A DNA stretch of 64,000 nucleotides. Source: Bryobacter sp. Its GTDB lineage: Bacteria; Acidobacteriota; Terriglobia; Bryobacterales; Bryobacteraceae. Positions 54,709 to 63,447 of this stretch are shown one piece after another (position 1 is the first letter of the stretch; every line of letters begins with the position of its first letter). Under the pieces are notes generated by a model. That model searched no databases, had not been told where the DNA came from, and saw only the letters and a program-made list of their open reading frames with translations. A program made the position numbers and the translations under genes. The DNA lies in contig JALHNH010000007.1 of the NCBI GenBank assembly GCA_022843625.1, positions 62,001 to 126,000 of the forward strand, read 5' to 3'.

Positions 54709-54740
54709 GGGGTCCCCTCAGAAAACGGAATATAACGTAC
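54709..54740 (+). repeat. Left terminal inverted repeat
   Basis: GGGGTCCCCTCAGAAAACGG opens the repeat. The core CCCCTCAGAAAACGGAA (54714-54730) is perfectly matched, in inverted orientation, by 57564-57580. Confidence 0.65.
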
Positions 54741-54856
54741 GCTAAGGCGCGGCTCTCGTCCCGAGTGCGACGTTTGGACGCGAAGCCGGTCCGTCCCAGG
54801 AGCGGGTACCAGTCTTCGGGTGAGCATGGCGTTTATCATTCCTTAAAACGATTCGA

Positions 54857-54881
54857 GGGGCGCGGTCAGGGCCGGCGCCCC
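54857..54881 (-). terminator. Possible terminator of the SnoaL-like gene
   Basis: A 7-bp GC stem (54857-54863 with 54875-54881) lies 24 bp beyond the stop of the minus-strand SnoaL-like gene. The downstream minus strand reads TCGAATCGTTTT, so the T-run is displaced and short. Confidence 0.4.
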
Positions 54882-54904
54882 AGAGGCCAACTGTTCGCGA
54901 ACTT

Positions 54905-55669
54905 TCAGAATTTGCCGTTGTTGTTCTTCCACTGAGAGCGACCGGGAATCTCTTCGATCGTGTCCCAGTGCTCCGCGATTTTTCCGTTAGCCACGCGGAA
55001 CAGGTCATAGAACGAGACGTGCTCTCCGCCAAAGTTGCCTTCACTGACCGTCAAGACGAAGTTACCTTCGCCTAGGACCTTGTGCACGGTATCGTACTTC
55101 ATGGAGACGCCAGCCTTGGCCATGGCTTCCAACGCCTGGCCCAATCCCGACAGCCCATCGCCGATCTGGGGATTGTGTTGAACGTAGTTGTCACCGTCGT
55201 AGTAGCCTTGGAGCTTTTGCATGCGGCCATTCACGAGAATGTCGTCCACGAACGACCGCACCAGCGCCTTGTTCGCTTCGGTGTGGCTCAGGTCAATCGC
55301 TTCAGTTGGGCCATCGACCATCGTGTGGCCGCTCGGGTTGGCTTTGGCGGGCGTCACCTGCAAGTTGTCCCAGTGTTCGACGATTTTGCCGTCTTCGAAC
55401 CGGAAGATATCGAAGCCGATCTTCGGGCCGAAGAAGTCGTACTCGCTGTGAACGAAGATATGATTACCGTCTTGGAAGACGCGGCGGGTAGCGACCCTCG
55501 CTGAGCCTTTGGGTAGCAGGGCCATAAGGGCTCCAAAACCTTCCAGACCGTCTGCCGCGCTGAGGTTGTGCTGAATGTACTTCGCCGGGTTGATGAACGC
55601 CACCGGGCCGGAGTCGCCGGTCTCGATGCTCTTTAGAAGAGCGACTACTTGTTGTTTCTGGAGTGACAT
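54905..55669 (-). CDS. Tandem SnoaL/NTF2-like domain protein
   Basis: The 254-residue product holds two related halves (about 1-125 and 130-250), each with a (Y/N)(I/V)QHNP/L motif, a GFxAL/GLGQAL turn, FxDGNHIFVHSEYDFFG or GEGNFVLTVSEGNFGG, and DxFRFEDGKIxEHWDxxQ. This is the SnoaL-like, NTF2-fold family seen as enzymes and ligand-binding proteins. No signal peptide if translation starts at 55669 behind AAAGGA. Substrate unknown. Confidence 0.8.
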   Translation of the reverse strand: MSLQKQQVVALLKSIETGDSGPVAFINPAKYIQHNLSAADGLEGFGALMALLPKGSARVATRRVFQDGNHIFVHSEYDFFGPKIGFDIFRFEDGKIVEHWDNLQVTPAKANPSGHTMVDGPTEAIDLSHTEANKALVRSFVDDILVNGRMQKLQGYYDGDNYVQHNPQIGDGLSGLGQALEAMAKAGVSMKYDTVHKVLGEGNFVLTVSEGNFGGEHVSFYDLFRVANGKIAEHWDTIEEIPGRSQWKNNNGKF

Positions 55670-55727
55670 GCTGTTGGTTCCTTTCATTGATCGTAGTATT
55701 GCGAAGCGTTGTACATCCGAGGACCCG

Positions 55728-56603
55728 CTACTGGAACTTGATGAAAAATTCAACGAGGCGGCTGAACGAGATGTTTGAACCGAGTCCGACAACCGTCAGT
55801 ACTCCGCCTGGGAGCCGAAGTTGCCCGTCCGGCGTCTGAACCGTGACTGACGACGATGCCGTGGGGACCGAAAGAGAGTCACCTTGGCTCGCGGCAAAGA
55901 ATGCGCTGTTAGCGACCAGACCGTTCAGCGCCCGGAAGGGAAGTGCGACGGGATCGCTCTTCGTCCGATTGTTGATGTCGAGCGGTGCGGTGGCGGACGC
56001 AGTAACGTCGAAGCCGATTCCTGGGTCTTTGATGCCCACCTTGAATTTGATCTGACCTTCTTCCTCTTCTGTTTCGACTTTGACCTTGGCCAGCCTGCTG
56101 CTTCCAGGTCCAAACGACGCGTTCAGGGAGGCTACTTCTCCGGAGACCTCGAAGGCTGGCAACAGAATCTCTTGACGAGCGGGCGTCACGTTCGTGTTCA
56201 CTGCCGTCGTCGTTAGCAGGACGCCAGAGAAGGGTCCATGGGTCTGGCCCGTCACTGTTCGTTCAAAGCGTTGGTCGATGATGTAGAGAAGGTTGACCGT
56301 GCCAACTTGGGAGCCCGCGGGTGTTGCGATGGCTGTGAAGCCTGACGGCATGATGTTTTGGAGTTGGGCCAGCGGGACCAACACAGGAATGCTCATCTGG
56401 TAGAGCCTGACGCTTCGAAAGTCCCAATTTGCAACGAGTGGCGATTGCGGGGGCTGCGTCCCAGGGAGAACGCTGTCCCAATCGTAGGTCGGCGGTGGAG
56501 ATCCGGAGCCTATCTGGGCGTGAGCACTGGCGGCAAGCAACAGAAAAGCGGCGAACGAGAGGCTCGAACGCCGGATCGACGTAGAGAACGCTGGTGTCTT
56601 CAT
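55728..56603 (-). CDS. Exported protein of unknown function
   Basis: The 291-residue product starts MKTPAFSTSIRRSSLSFAAF with a clear signal peptide ending AHAQ. The mature part is beta-rich: WDFRSVRLYQMSIPVLVPLAQL, GTVNLLYIIDQRFERT and GLVANSAFFAASQGDSLSVP recall the acetoacetate-decarboxylase/DUF2071-like barrel fold, but I see no catalytic Lys motif. It lies between the SnoaL-like gene and a divergent AraC regulator, all inside the inverted-repeat element. Periplasmic. Confidence 0.6.
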   Translation of the reverse strand: MKTPAFSTSIRRSSLSFAAFLLLAASAHAQIGSGSPPPTYDWDSVLPGTQPPQSPLVANWDFRSVRLYQMSIPVLVPLAQLQNIMPSGFTAIATPAGSQVGTVNLLYIIDQRFERTVTGQTHGPFSGVLLTTTAVNTNVTPARQEILLPAFEVSGEVASLNASFGPGSSRLAKVKVETEEEEGQIKFKVGIKDPGIGFDVTASATAPLDINNRTKSDPVALPFRALNGLVANSAFFAASQGDSLSVPTASSSVTVQTPDGQLRLPGGVLTVVGLGSNISFSRLVEFFIKFQ

Positions 56604-56658
56604 GACTTGATTTTGAGCCAAGGACCGCTTGGCGAACAGTGTCAGAATAGGACGAAGG

Positions 56659-57552
56659 ATGGTCAAAATCGGACAGCGCAACCGTGAGATCCTGCGCGTA
56701 CGGTTTAGCAGCGCGGGCACTCCCGGCCTAGGATTCGAAGCCTTGGACTTGAGGGAAGTCGTTCAACGTGTTGGAGAACACCATTTTGCTACGCCGCGGC
56801 GTCTGTCTTTCTTTCAGGTAATGCTGCTGGAAAGGGGCTCGGCGAGCCAGGAGGTTGATTTCGTCCGCTACGAGATCAAGCCCGGTCTAGTGGCCTTCAC
56901 TCGGCCGGGCCAAGTCCAACGACTTTCGACATCGAAGGATTCCGAAGGCATGCTCCTGCTCTTGGAACCAGCGTTCCTCTCCGCTGGCGAGCACGCTCCA
57001 GATCCTAACGACATTGCGGCACTAGTTCCGTCTGCACCCGCGATTGAGAGCAGCTTTCGGACGTTGGTTGACGAGTATTCGCAGGTGGCAAGCGATCCTA
57101 GCGCACGCGACATCATCTTCCACGAGTCGATCGCCCTGTTCCTCAGGCTCCGACGGCAGAGTCGCTTGGGATCGCCGTCAGGCGGCGAATCGTCGGAAGC
57201 GAAGCTCTTTCGTAGATTCGAGACATTGCTGGATAAGACGTTCGCCACACACCGCTCCACGGCGATCATGGCCCGTGAGTTGGGCTGCACCGAAAAGACC
57301 CTCAGCCGCGCCTGCAGCACCGTCGCTGGGGTCCCTCCGAAGACCGTGATCCAGGAGCGTGTCGCGCTTGAAGCCAAAAGAATTCTCGCCCACTCCGATC
57401 AGCCCGTGAAAGAGATCACGCAGCAGCTTGGCTTCACCGAACCTACAAACTTTGTGAAGTTCTTCCGACGAGTGGCAGGTGAGCTACCAAGCGCTTTTCG
57501 GGTGCGTGCCCAGTCTGCAATTGAAATTCACTCGGGCGTTGCCGGGCGATAG
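56659..57552 (+). CDS. AraC-family transcriptional regulator
   Basis: The 297-residue product has a cupin-like N-terminal sensing domain (about 20-150) and a C-terminal double helix-turn-helix, with AIMARELGCTEKTLSRACSTVAGVPPKTVIQERVALEAKRIL and ITQQLGFTEPTNFVKFFRRVAGELPSAFR. It is transcribed divergently from the exported protein, with 55 bp between starts, so it probably controls that gene and the SnoaL-like gene. The start at 56659 lies after AAGG; an earlier in-frame start at 56629 would shorten the gap further. Confidence 0.88.
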   Translation: MVKIGQRNREILRVRFSSAGTPGLGFEALDLREVVQRVGEHHFATPRRLSFFQVMLLERGSASQEVDFVRYEIKPGLVAFTRPGQVQRLSTSKDSEGMLLLLEPAFLSAGEHAPDPNDIAALVPSAPAIESSFRTLVDEYSQVASDPSARDIIFHESIALFLRLRRQSRLGSPSGGESSEAKLFRRFETLLDKTFATHRSTAIMARELGCTEKTLSRACSTVAGVPPKTVIQERVALEAKRILAHSDQPVKEITQQLGFTEPTNFVKFFRRVAGELPSAFRVRAQSAIEIHSGVAGR

Positions 57553-57767
57553 AGAACGATAAGTTCCGTTTTCTGAGGGGAACCCTTCTCCTCCCTAAGC
57601 AAGCTGACCACCGTTCGGTAGCACGTTACATGCAGCCTGCAATCCTCGCATGTCACCAAGTGCTCATAGAATGCGGTGATCTCATCGGGCGCCAAGGAAC
57701 AAGCGACGTAACCATAGACCGCGTCCTGCACATCAGCGCAGGTCATCCTTTTATCTTTCCTGTCCAT
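57528..57767 (-). CDS. Small zinc-finger protein, C-terminus formed by the element's inverted repeat
   Basis: The 79-residue product starts at 57767 behind GGAG. It shows MTCADVQDAVYGYVACSL and HLVTCEDCRLH, a zf-HC2-like domain. The last residues, GSPQKTELIVLYRPATPE, are encoded by and beyond the terminal inverted repeat 57554-57585. The gene therefore probably lost its own 3' end to the insertion. It overlaps the end of the convergent AraC gene by 25 bp. It is a likely truncated anti-sigma or regulatory protein. Confidence 0.6.
   Translation of the reverse strand: MDRKDKRMTCADVQDAVYGYVACSLAPDEITAFYEHLVTCEDCRLHVTCYRTVVSLLREEKGSPQKTELIVLYRPATPE
57554..57585 (-). repeat. Right terminal inverted repeat
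   Basis: The reverse complement matches 54709-54740 at 27 of 32 bases. The perfect core is 57564-57580. It is read as part of the small zinc-finger gene. Confidence 0.65.
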
Positions 57768-57784
57768 GAGTCTCCAAGCCCCTT

Positions 57785-57937
57785 TCATTGGCTTTGATTG
57801 GCGCCGGTGTGGGCGTAGGACTGATCGTCGGCAATGACGAAGAGAATGTTGGGGCGCGAGGCGGGCTGCTTTTTCGCGCAGCCCGTGGCCCACAACGCCG
57901 AGGCTCCGCCCGCCGCCAATACTTCGCGCCGGGTCAT
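57785..57937 (-). pseudogene. 5' fragment of a sulfatase gene
   Basis: Fifty codons from ATG 57937 read [20 protein letters not shown], a Tat-like lipoprotein signal with a Cys at 20, then SRPNILFVIADDQSYAHTGA, the metal-binding N-terminus of sulfatases (Asp-Asp after PNIL). A TGA at 57785 stops it after TGANQSQ, so about 90% of the gene is missing, including the active-site Cys/Ser motif. The start overlaps the glnS stop (ATGA), showing former coupling to glnS. Confidence 0.8.
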
Positions 57938-59628
57938 GGCTTTTTCTGCTGGTGCGACTTTTCGGTCTTGGCCCAGGTGTCTTTGAGCTGGACGGTGCGG
58001 TTGAAGACGGGCTTGTCCGGCGTGGAGTCGCGGTCGGCGCAGAAGTAGCCGACGCGTTCGAACTGGTAGCTGGCGAGGGGCGCGGCGCCGGCGACGCTGG
58101 GCTCAACCTTCGCGGTGACGCGCGTGAGCGAGGCCGGGTTGAGCGCGACGGTGAAGTCTTCGTCTTCCTTGGGCTCGACGCCGGGCTGAAACAGATGATC
58201 GTAGAGGCGCACTTCGGCGTCGATGGCGTGGGCGGCCGAGACCCAGTGGATGGTGGACTTCACTTTGCGGCCGTCCGGGGAGTTGCCGCCGCGCGTGGCG
58301 GGGTCGTAGGTGCAGTGCACTTCGATCACCTCGCCTTGCTCGTTCTTGACGACGCTGGTGCAGGTGATGAAGTAGCCGTAGCGGAGGCGCACTTCGCGGC
58401 CGGGTGAGAGGCGGTAGTACTGCTTGGGCGGGTCTTCGCGGAAGTCGTCGCGCTCGATGTAGAGGACCTGGGAGAAGGCCACGGGGCGGGTGCCCGCCGA
58501 GGCGTCTTCGGGATTGTTGACCGCTTCCATCTGTTCGGTCTGGCCGGCGGGGTAGTTGTCGATGACCACCTTCAGCGGATCGAGCACGGCCATCACGCGA
58601 AGCGCGTGTTTGTTGAGGTCGTCCCGCACGGCGTGTTCGAGCAAGTTGTACTCGATGATGCCGTTGGTCTTCGAGACGCCGATCATGCCACAGAAATTGC
58701 GGATGCCTTCGGCGGTGTAGCCGCGGCGGCGCATGCCGCTGAGCGTGGGCAAGCGCGGGTCGTCCCAGCCGGAGACGAGGCCCCGCTGGACGAGCGTGAG
58801 GAGTTTGCGCTTGCTGAGCTGGGCGTTGGTGAGGTTGAGGCGGTCAAACTCGATTTGCTGCGGATGGTGGATGCCGAGGTTGTCGCAGTACCAGTCGTAG
58901 AGCGGGCGGTGGTCTTCGAATTCGAGCGTGCAGAGGGAGTGCGTGATGCCTTCGATGGAATCGGATTGGCCGTGCGCGAAGTCGTACATCGGAAAGATGC
59001 ACCAGGCGTCGCCGGTGCGGTGATGTTCCGAGTGCAGGATGCGGTACATGACGGGGTCGCGCATGTTGAAGTTGGGCGACGCCATGTCGATTTTGCTGCG
59101 CAAGGTGCGGGAGCCGTCGGGGAATTCACCGGCGCGCATGCGGGCGAACAGATCGAGGTTTTCTTCGACGGAACGGTCGCGATCGGGGCTGGGCTGGCCA
59201 GGCTCGGTGGGGGTGCCGCGCGTTGAGCGCACTTGTTCCGGCGACAAGTCGCAGACGTAGGCTTTGCCTTCCTTGATGAGCGCAACGGCCCATTGGTAGA
59301 GCTGCTCGAAATAGTCGGAGGCGTAGAAGAGGGCGTCCCACTCAAAGCCAAGCCAGCGTACGTCCTCCATGATGGAGTTGACGTATTCGACGCCTTCCTT
59401 GGTGGGGTTGGTGTCGTCGAAGCGCAGATTGCACTTGCCGCCGAACTCCTTGGCGAGGCCGAAATTGATGCAGATGGACTTGGCGTGACCGATGTGGAGG
59501 TAGCCGTTCGGCTCGGGCGGAAAGCGCGTTTGCACTTTGCCGCCGAAGCGGCCGGAGGCGTTGTCGGCTTCGATGAGATCGCGGATAAAACTGGGTGGCC
59601 GGGGCGATTCGACGCCGTCAATAGACAT
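57934..59628 (-). CDS. glnS: Glutaminyl-tRNA synthetase
   Basis: The 564-residue product has the class I signature [29 protein letters not shown], and a KMSKS-type loop AQLSKRKLL. Two C-terminal anticodon-binding beta-barrels follow ([40 protein letters not shown]). I chose MSIDGVES at 59628; the frame is open to 59697. It charges tRNA-Gln directly. Codon bias is very strong, which creates long antisense open frames here. Confidence 0.96.
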   Translation of the reverse strand: MSIDGVESPRPPSFIRDLIEADNASGRFGGKVQTRFPPEPNGYLHIGHAKSICINFGLAKEFGGKCNLRFDDTNPTKEGVEYVNSIMEDVRWLGFEWDALFYASDYFEQLYQWAVALIKEGKAYVCDLSPEQVRSTRGTPTEPGQPSPDRDRSVEENLDLFARMRAGEFPDGSRTLRSKIDMASPNFNMRDPVMYRILHSEHHRTGDAWCIFPMYDFAHGQSDSIEGITHSLCTLEFEDHRPLYDWYCDNLGIHHPQQIEFDRLNLTNAQLSKRKLLTLVQRGLVSGWDDPRLPTLSGMRRRGYTAEGIRNFCGMIGVSKTNGIIEYNLLEHAVRDDLNKHALRVMAVLDPLKVVIDNYPAGQTEQMEAVNNPEDASAGTRPVAFSQVLYIERDDFREDPPKQYYRLSPGREVRLRYGYFITCTSVVKNEQGEVIEVHCTYDPATRGGNSPDGRKVKSTIHWVSAAHAIDAEVRLYDHLFQPGVEPKEDEDFTVALNPASLTRVTAKVEPSVAGAAPLASYQFERVGYFCADRDSTPDKPVFNRTVQLKDTWAKTEKSHQQKKP

Positions 59629-59723
59629 AGGACTTTGCCGACTCCTTTTCCTATCGCTTTCGCTAAAGCCGTTGCCGATGCCGCCCATCCAATGCAAGTC
59701 TCACAATCGCTGCCGACTACACT

Positions 59724-60707
59724 CTACCCAACAGGCTCTCCGGCGGCAACGAGAAGGTTCTCGGCAAACTGCCACTCTGTATCAATCCACTGGACATGGA
59801 CCTGGAAACCGGCAACTAGCGCCTTCTGCTTGAGCTCTATCAACGAGTACTTGTGACTGTTCTCCGTCCAAATGGTCTCCCCCTCGGAAAACTCTACTGC
59901 CAACCCGGCGCTAGCGACCGTGACGCTCTGCGGACGCACGGAGCGAAGATGCATCTCGATGCTGGACGTCTCGGCATTGAAGCGAGCCTCGTGGCGAAAC
60001 GCGTTCAGATCAAAGTTGGCCCCAAGTTCGCGATTGACCCTGGAAAGCAGGTTCAGGTTGAACGCCGCCGTAACACCCAGTGCATCGTCGTAGGCCGGGA
60101 TGAGATTCGCGAGCGGTTTTTGCAGATCCGCGCCGAGCAGCAGGAAATCGCCAGGCCGCAGCATGCCGCGGACCTGTCGTAGAAACGCGACATCCGCCGG
60201 GTCACTGAAGTTGCCGATGGTGCTTCCAAGAAATAGCACCAGCATGGCCTGATCAGCGTGCCGGCGCTCGGCGACATGCCGCAAACCGTCCAGGTATTCC
60301 CGCTCTAGGCCGACGATCGCGAGGGACTCGATGTCGGAGAGCTCACGCTGACAGAGCGTAAGAGCCATTGGAGAGATCTCGATCGGAAAGTAGCTGATCT
60401 TTCTGTGGCGAGTCAGGGCCTCCAAGATCCAACGGGTCTTCCCTCCGGAGCCACTACCCAACTCACACACAAGAACATCCTGCGGCACCTGGGCAGCGAT
60501 CTCTCCGGCGTGCTTGCGTAGCAGCCGCTCATCCGCGCGCGTCAGGCCGTATTCAGGTAGTTCACAGATCGCGTCAAAGAGCCGGGACCCAAGTTGGTCG
60601 TACAGATACTTGGACGGCAGCTCCTTTTGGGGATTCATTGTCAGGCCGGCAGCGACTTCTGAAGCGAAGTCGCTGGAGCAGCTGTGGGCAATCGGTGCGA
60701 TGATCAT
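59724..60707 (-). CDS. egtD: Histidine N-alpha-methyltransferase EgtD
   Basis: The 327-residue product has LPSKYLYDQLGSRLFDAICELPEYGLTRAD, the EgtD/DUF2260 start, then the SAM motif VCELGSGSGGKTRWIL, IGNFSDPA, and the C-terminal ENSHKYSLIELKQKA that closes the substrate pocket. It trimethylates histidine to hercynine, the first ergothioneine step. It lies 12 bp downstream of EgtB in the same minus-strand unit. Confidence 0.93.
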   Translation of the reverse strand: MIIAPIAHSCSSDFASEVAAGLTMNPQKELPSKYLYDQLGSRLFDAICELPEYGLTRADERLLRKHAGEIAAQVPQDVLVCELGSGSGGKTRWILEALTRHRKISYFPIEISPMALTLCQRELSDIESLAIVGLEREYLDGLRHVAERRHADQAMLVLFLGSTIGNFSDPADVAFLRQVRGMLRPGDFLLLGADLQKPLANLIPAYDDALGVTAAFNLNLLSRVNRELGANFDLNAFRHEARFNAETSSIEMHLRSVRPQSVTVASAGLAVEFSEGETIWTENSHKYSLIELKQKALVAGFQVHVQWIDTEWQFAENLLVAAGEPVG

Positions 60708-60719
60708 CGTAGGCAGTCC

Positions 60720-62015
60720 TCAGGCATCTTTGCCGCATCGAAAACCGGCATACGCGTATTGGTAATGAGGTTGAAACCAATTCCGGAATGAGCGCCGGAG
60801 CATGCCTCGTTCGGTCCGGGGCGATCCTCCCTTCATGACGTAGTGCATGCCATCGAAGAAGTCTGCGGAGTAGCCCTTGTAGAACGGGAAAGCCTCGAAC
60901 CCTGAGAAGGGAGCGAATTGACTCGCTGTCCACTCCCAGCCATTCCCGATGAGACCATGGACGCCCCAAAAGCTCTGCCCGTCCGGGAAGGCGTCTACTG
61001 GATGGGGTTCGAACGTGGCGACATCGAAGTACCCGTGCTGAGCCGCGGGCACTGCATCACCCCAGGGATACTGCCGTTGTTCGGACGAGGTCCCGTAGGC
61101 GGCACGGTGCCATTCCGCTTCTGTGAGGAGACGTTTCCCCGCCCAGCGGGCATACGCCGTGGCTTCGGCGTGACTCACGTACACAGGCCAATCCCCGGCG
61201 AACGCCAGGTCTTCGAACATGCCCTTCAGTCGGAATCCCGAAACATCTGGTTTCCAGAACGCAGGATGGGTCAGGCCGTGGCGTTCCTTCCAGTCCCACC
61301 CCTCGGGCGTCCAGAGCGCGCGATCGTTGTATCCGCCTTGACGGACAAATTCCGCGAACTGCACGTTTGTGACTTTGCACTTGTCAACGAAAAACTCCCG
61401 AACGTCTACGGTGTGCGCATCAAATTCGTTGTCCCAGCCGAATGAACCATCTCGCGCTGCGCCAAGAGTTGCAGGTCCGCGGGGAACGCCGATCATTGAC
61501 GTGGTCTCATGGCCTGGGCGCCCATACGCGGTATCCTGCCTGCGCAGCACCGGCGCGATCTTCCTATCGATGGGCAATTGATGCAACATATAGGACAAGG
61601 TTTCGACGTGCATCCATCGATGCTCTATCGCCACATGAAGCAGGGCGTCAAGTTCCGCACCGTCGCCGGCAGTCACGAGCGCTCGGTCCAGTTCACCTCG
61701 GAGTCGCTGCGTATAGTGGGCAATGTCTTCCAAAGAAGGCCAGTCTCGGGCTGTGTCTGATGGCAGTTGACCATCCACTGGGTCAATACCAAAAGCAAAC
61801 AGCTTGTCCAAGGAGGGGTTGATATCACTGAGGGAGAACCGCGATTGAAGGAGATTCCAATCAAATGAGTCAACGTGCCCGACATAGAACACAATCCGGT
61901 GACGCTCTGCGATGGGGCGCTCGTACAAGAACTGTGGATCGACCAGCCGGAACGTCTCGTCGCATGCAAGCCGGGCTTTTGCGAGGGATTGAAGGAGCGG
62001 CTGTCTGTCTGACAC
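60720..62015 (-). CDS. egtB: Ergothioneine sulfoxide synthase EgtB
   Basis: The 431-residue product has an N-terminal DinB_2-like domain with iron ligands in VGHVDSFDW and EHRWMHVETLSYM. The C-terminal formylglycine-generating-enzyme-like domain has CKVTNVQFAEFV, RLLTEAEWHRAAYG and GNGWEWTASQFAPF. It joins hercynine to a cysteine-type thiol (gamma-glutamylcysteine or cysteine) with O2. It starts at GTG 62015, directly after the stop of the flavoprotein gene. EgtA, EgtC and EgtE are not in the window. Confidence 0.92.
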   Translation of the reverse strand: MSDRQPLLQSLAKARLACDETFRLVDPQFLYERPIAERHRIVFYVGHVDSFDWNLLQSRFSLSDINPSLDKLFAFGIDPVDGQLPSDTARDWPSLEDIAHYTQRLRGELDRALVTAGDGAELDALLHVAIEHRWMHVETLSYMLHQLPIDRKIAPVLRRQDTAYGRPGHETTSMIGVPRGPATLGAARDGSFGWDNEFDAHTVDVREFFVDKCKVTNVQFAEFVRQGGYNDRALWTPEGWDWKERHGLTHPAFWKPDVSGFRLKGMFEDLAFAGDWPVYVSHAEATAYARWAGKRLLTEAEWHRAAYGTSSEQRQYPWGDAVPAAQHGYFDVATFEPHPVDAFPDGQSFWGVHGLIGNGWEWTASQFAPFSGFEAFPFYKGYSADFFDGMHYVMKGGSPRTERGMLRRSFRNWFQPHYQYAYAGFRCGKDA

Positions 62016-63404
62016 TTACGACTCCTGCCCAACTGCAGGGCGGAGGTCACCGAGTACCGTCGGGATCAACTCTGCAACGGTTGGATGGATGTGAACGGCG
62101 CGTTGAATTACAGAATAAGGTTTTCCCGCATACATGATGTCAATCAAGGAGTGGATCGCCTCATCGCCGCCCGTCCCGAGAATCGCCGCACCGAGGATAT
62201 GTTTCGACTCCGCGTCAACAACCACTTTCATGAACCCTTGGGTTTCCCCTTTTTCGATGGCGCGGCCGATCCGTGTCATCGCGCGGCGACCCACCAAAAT
62301 TTTTCGCCCGGTCGCCAAGGCCTCGGACTCGGTCATCCCGACCCGCGCCAGCGGGGGATCAATGAATAGCCCGTACGTCTCGATCCTGTCCGTGACCCGG
62401 CGCGGGTCGCTGTCCAGAAGGTTCGCCGCAACGATCTCGAAGTCGTTATAGGCCGTGTGGGTGAAAGCTCCTCTACCGTTGCAATCCCCCAGCGCCCAAA
62501 CCCCGTCAGCGCTTGTCCGCAGTTGATCATCCACCGGAATGAAGCCCCGTGAGTCCGTGGAAATGCCGGCGGCGGCCAAGCCTAAGTCGTCCGTATTCGG
62601 TACCCGGCCAATCGCTATCAAGAGATGAGACCCTTCGATCTTGTGGCCGTTCGTCGCTTCGACCTCGATGGAGAGAGAGCCTTTGCGTCCACTCAAGCGG
62701 GATACGGTGGCACTCGGAACTATCGAAACTCCCTCGTTGGTCAGGATCTCGCTGACAGCGTGGGACACATCCAGGTCTTCCTTCGACAATAGTCTCGCGC
62801 CGCTATCCAGAACGGTCACAGCGCTTCCAAACCGCCGGAACATCTGTGCGAATTCCAGGCCCACATAACCGCCACCCACCACGATCAGATGACGAGGAAG
62901 AACGTCTAGGTCCATCATGGTGTCGCTGGTCAGATAGCCAACGTCCTGGAGACCCGGAATAGCAGGTACGTGCGGGCGTCCCCCGACGTTGACAAAGATC
63001 CGCGCAGCCGTGAGTTCAGTCTCACCGACGACAACTCTTCGAGGGCCAATAAAGCGCGCATGGCCTTGATACACCGTGCAATTCGCCATCCCCTTCAGCC
63101 AGCCCTCGACGCCAGATTGGGAGCGGCCCGAAATCGCATCTTTCCGGGCTTTCACGCGCTTCATATCTACAGCAATCGGACCGGGAAGAACGACGCCGTA
63201 TTCCAGTGCTCTCCGCGCCATCTGCGCTACATAGGCGCTGGCAACCATTGCTTTTGTGGGGATGCAGCCCACATTCACACACGTGCCGCCGAACCGGCCT
63301 CGCTCAACAATGGCGACTTTCATCCCAGCGCCAGCCAAGCGTCCCGCCAAGGAAGGTCCAGCCTGGCCCGTGCCGATGATCAGCGCGTCGTAGGAATCGG
63401 TCAT
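62016..63404 (-). CDS. Mercuric-reductase-like FAD-dependent disulfide oxidoreductase
   Basis: The 462-residue class I pyridine nucleotide-disulfide reductase has FAD motif IIGTGQAGPSLAGRLAGAG, redox pair GTCVNVGCIPTK, NAD(P) motif VVGGGYVGLEFAQ, GDCNGRGAFTHTAY, and C-terminal HIHPTVAELIPTVL with the catalytic His. It lacks MerA's N-terminal heavy-metal domain and C-terminal Cys pair, so a mercury role is unlikely. Reduction of a thiol or quinone is more likely. It is the first gene of the egtB-egtD unit, so it might recycle ergothioneine or another thiol, which is speculative. Confidence 0.85.
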   Translation of the reverse strand: MTDSYDALIIGTGQAGPSLAGRLAGAGMKVAIVERGRFGGTCVNVGCIPTKAMVASAYVAQMARRALEYGVVLPGPIAVDMKRVKARKDAISGRSQSGVEGWLKGMANCTVYQGHARFIGPRRVVVGETELTAARIFVNVGGRPHVPAIPGLQDVGYLTSDTMMDLDVLPRHLIVVGGGYVGLEFAQMFRRFGSAVTVLDSGARLLSKEDLDVSHAVSEILTNEGVSIVPSATVSRLSGRKGSLSIEVEATNGHKIEGSHLLIAIGRVPNTDDLGLAAAGISTDSRGFIPVDDQLRTSADGVWALGDCNGRGAFTHTAYNDFEIVAANLLDSDPRRVTDRIETYGLFIDPPLARVGMTESEALATGRKILVGRRAMTRIGRAIEKGETQGFMKVVVDAESKHILGAAILGTGGDEAIHSLIDIMYAGKPYSVIQRAVHIHPTVAELIPTVLGDLRPAVGQES

Positions 63405-63447
63405 TAGCCACCTTCCCCTAAAGGGCACCCGCCGAACGACTACGGCC

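Larger units (their letters stand above)
54709..57585. mobile_element. Putative non-autonomous element with 32-bp terminal inverted repeats
   Basis: The inverted repeats 54709-54740 and 57554-57585 (27 of 32 bases match, 17 of them in a perfect run) point inward and enclose 2.9 kb with three genes: SnoaL-like, exported unknown, AraC regulator. No transposase lies inside. The right end replaces the 3' part of a zinc-finger gene, which supports insertion. I see no clear target duplication. The element class is unknown. Confidence 0.55.

Noticed and set aside
58606-59226. Long plus-strand open frame (206 codons) opposite glnS
   Set aside because: It is antisense to a strongly codon-biased glnS, has Val/Glu/Asp/Ala-rich low-complexity sequence and no family features. 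The 312-codon minus-strand frame at 58683-59621 is a shifted shadow of the same gene.
62016-63404. Calling the flavoprotein a true mercuric reductase
   Set aside because: The N-terminal heavy-metal domain and the C-terminal vicinal Cys pair are absent, and there is no mer operon nearby.
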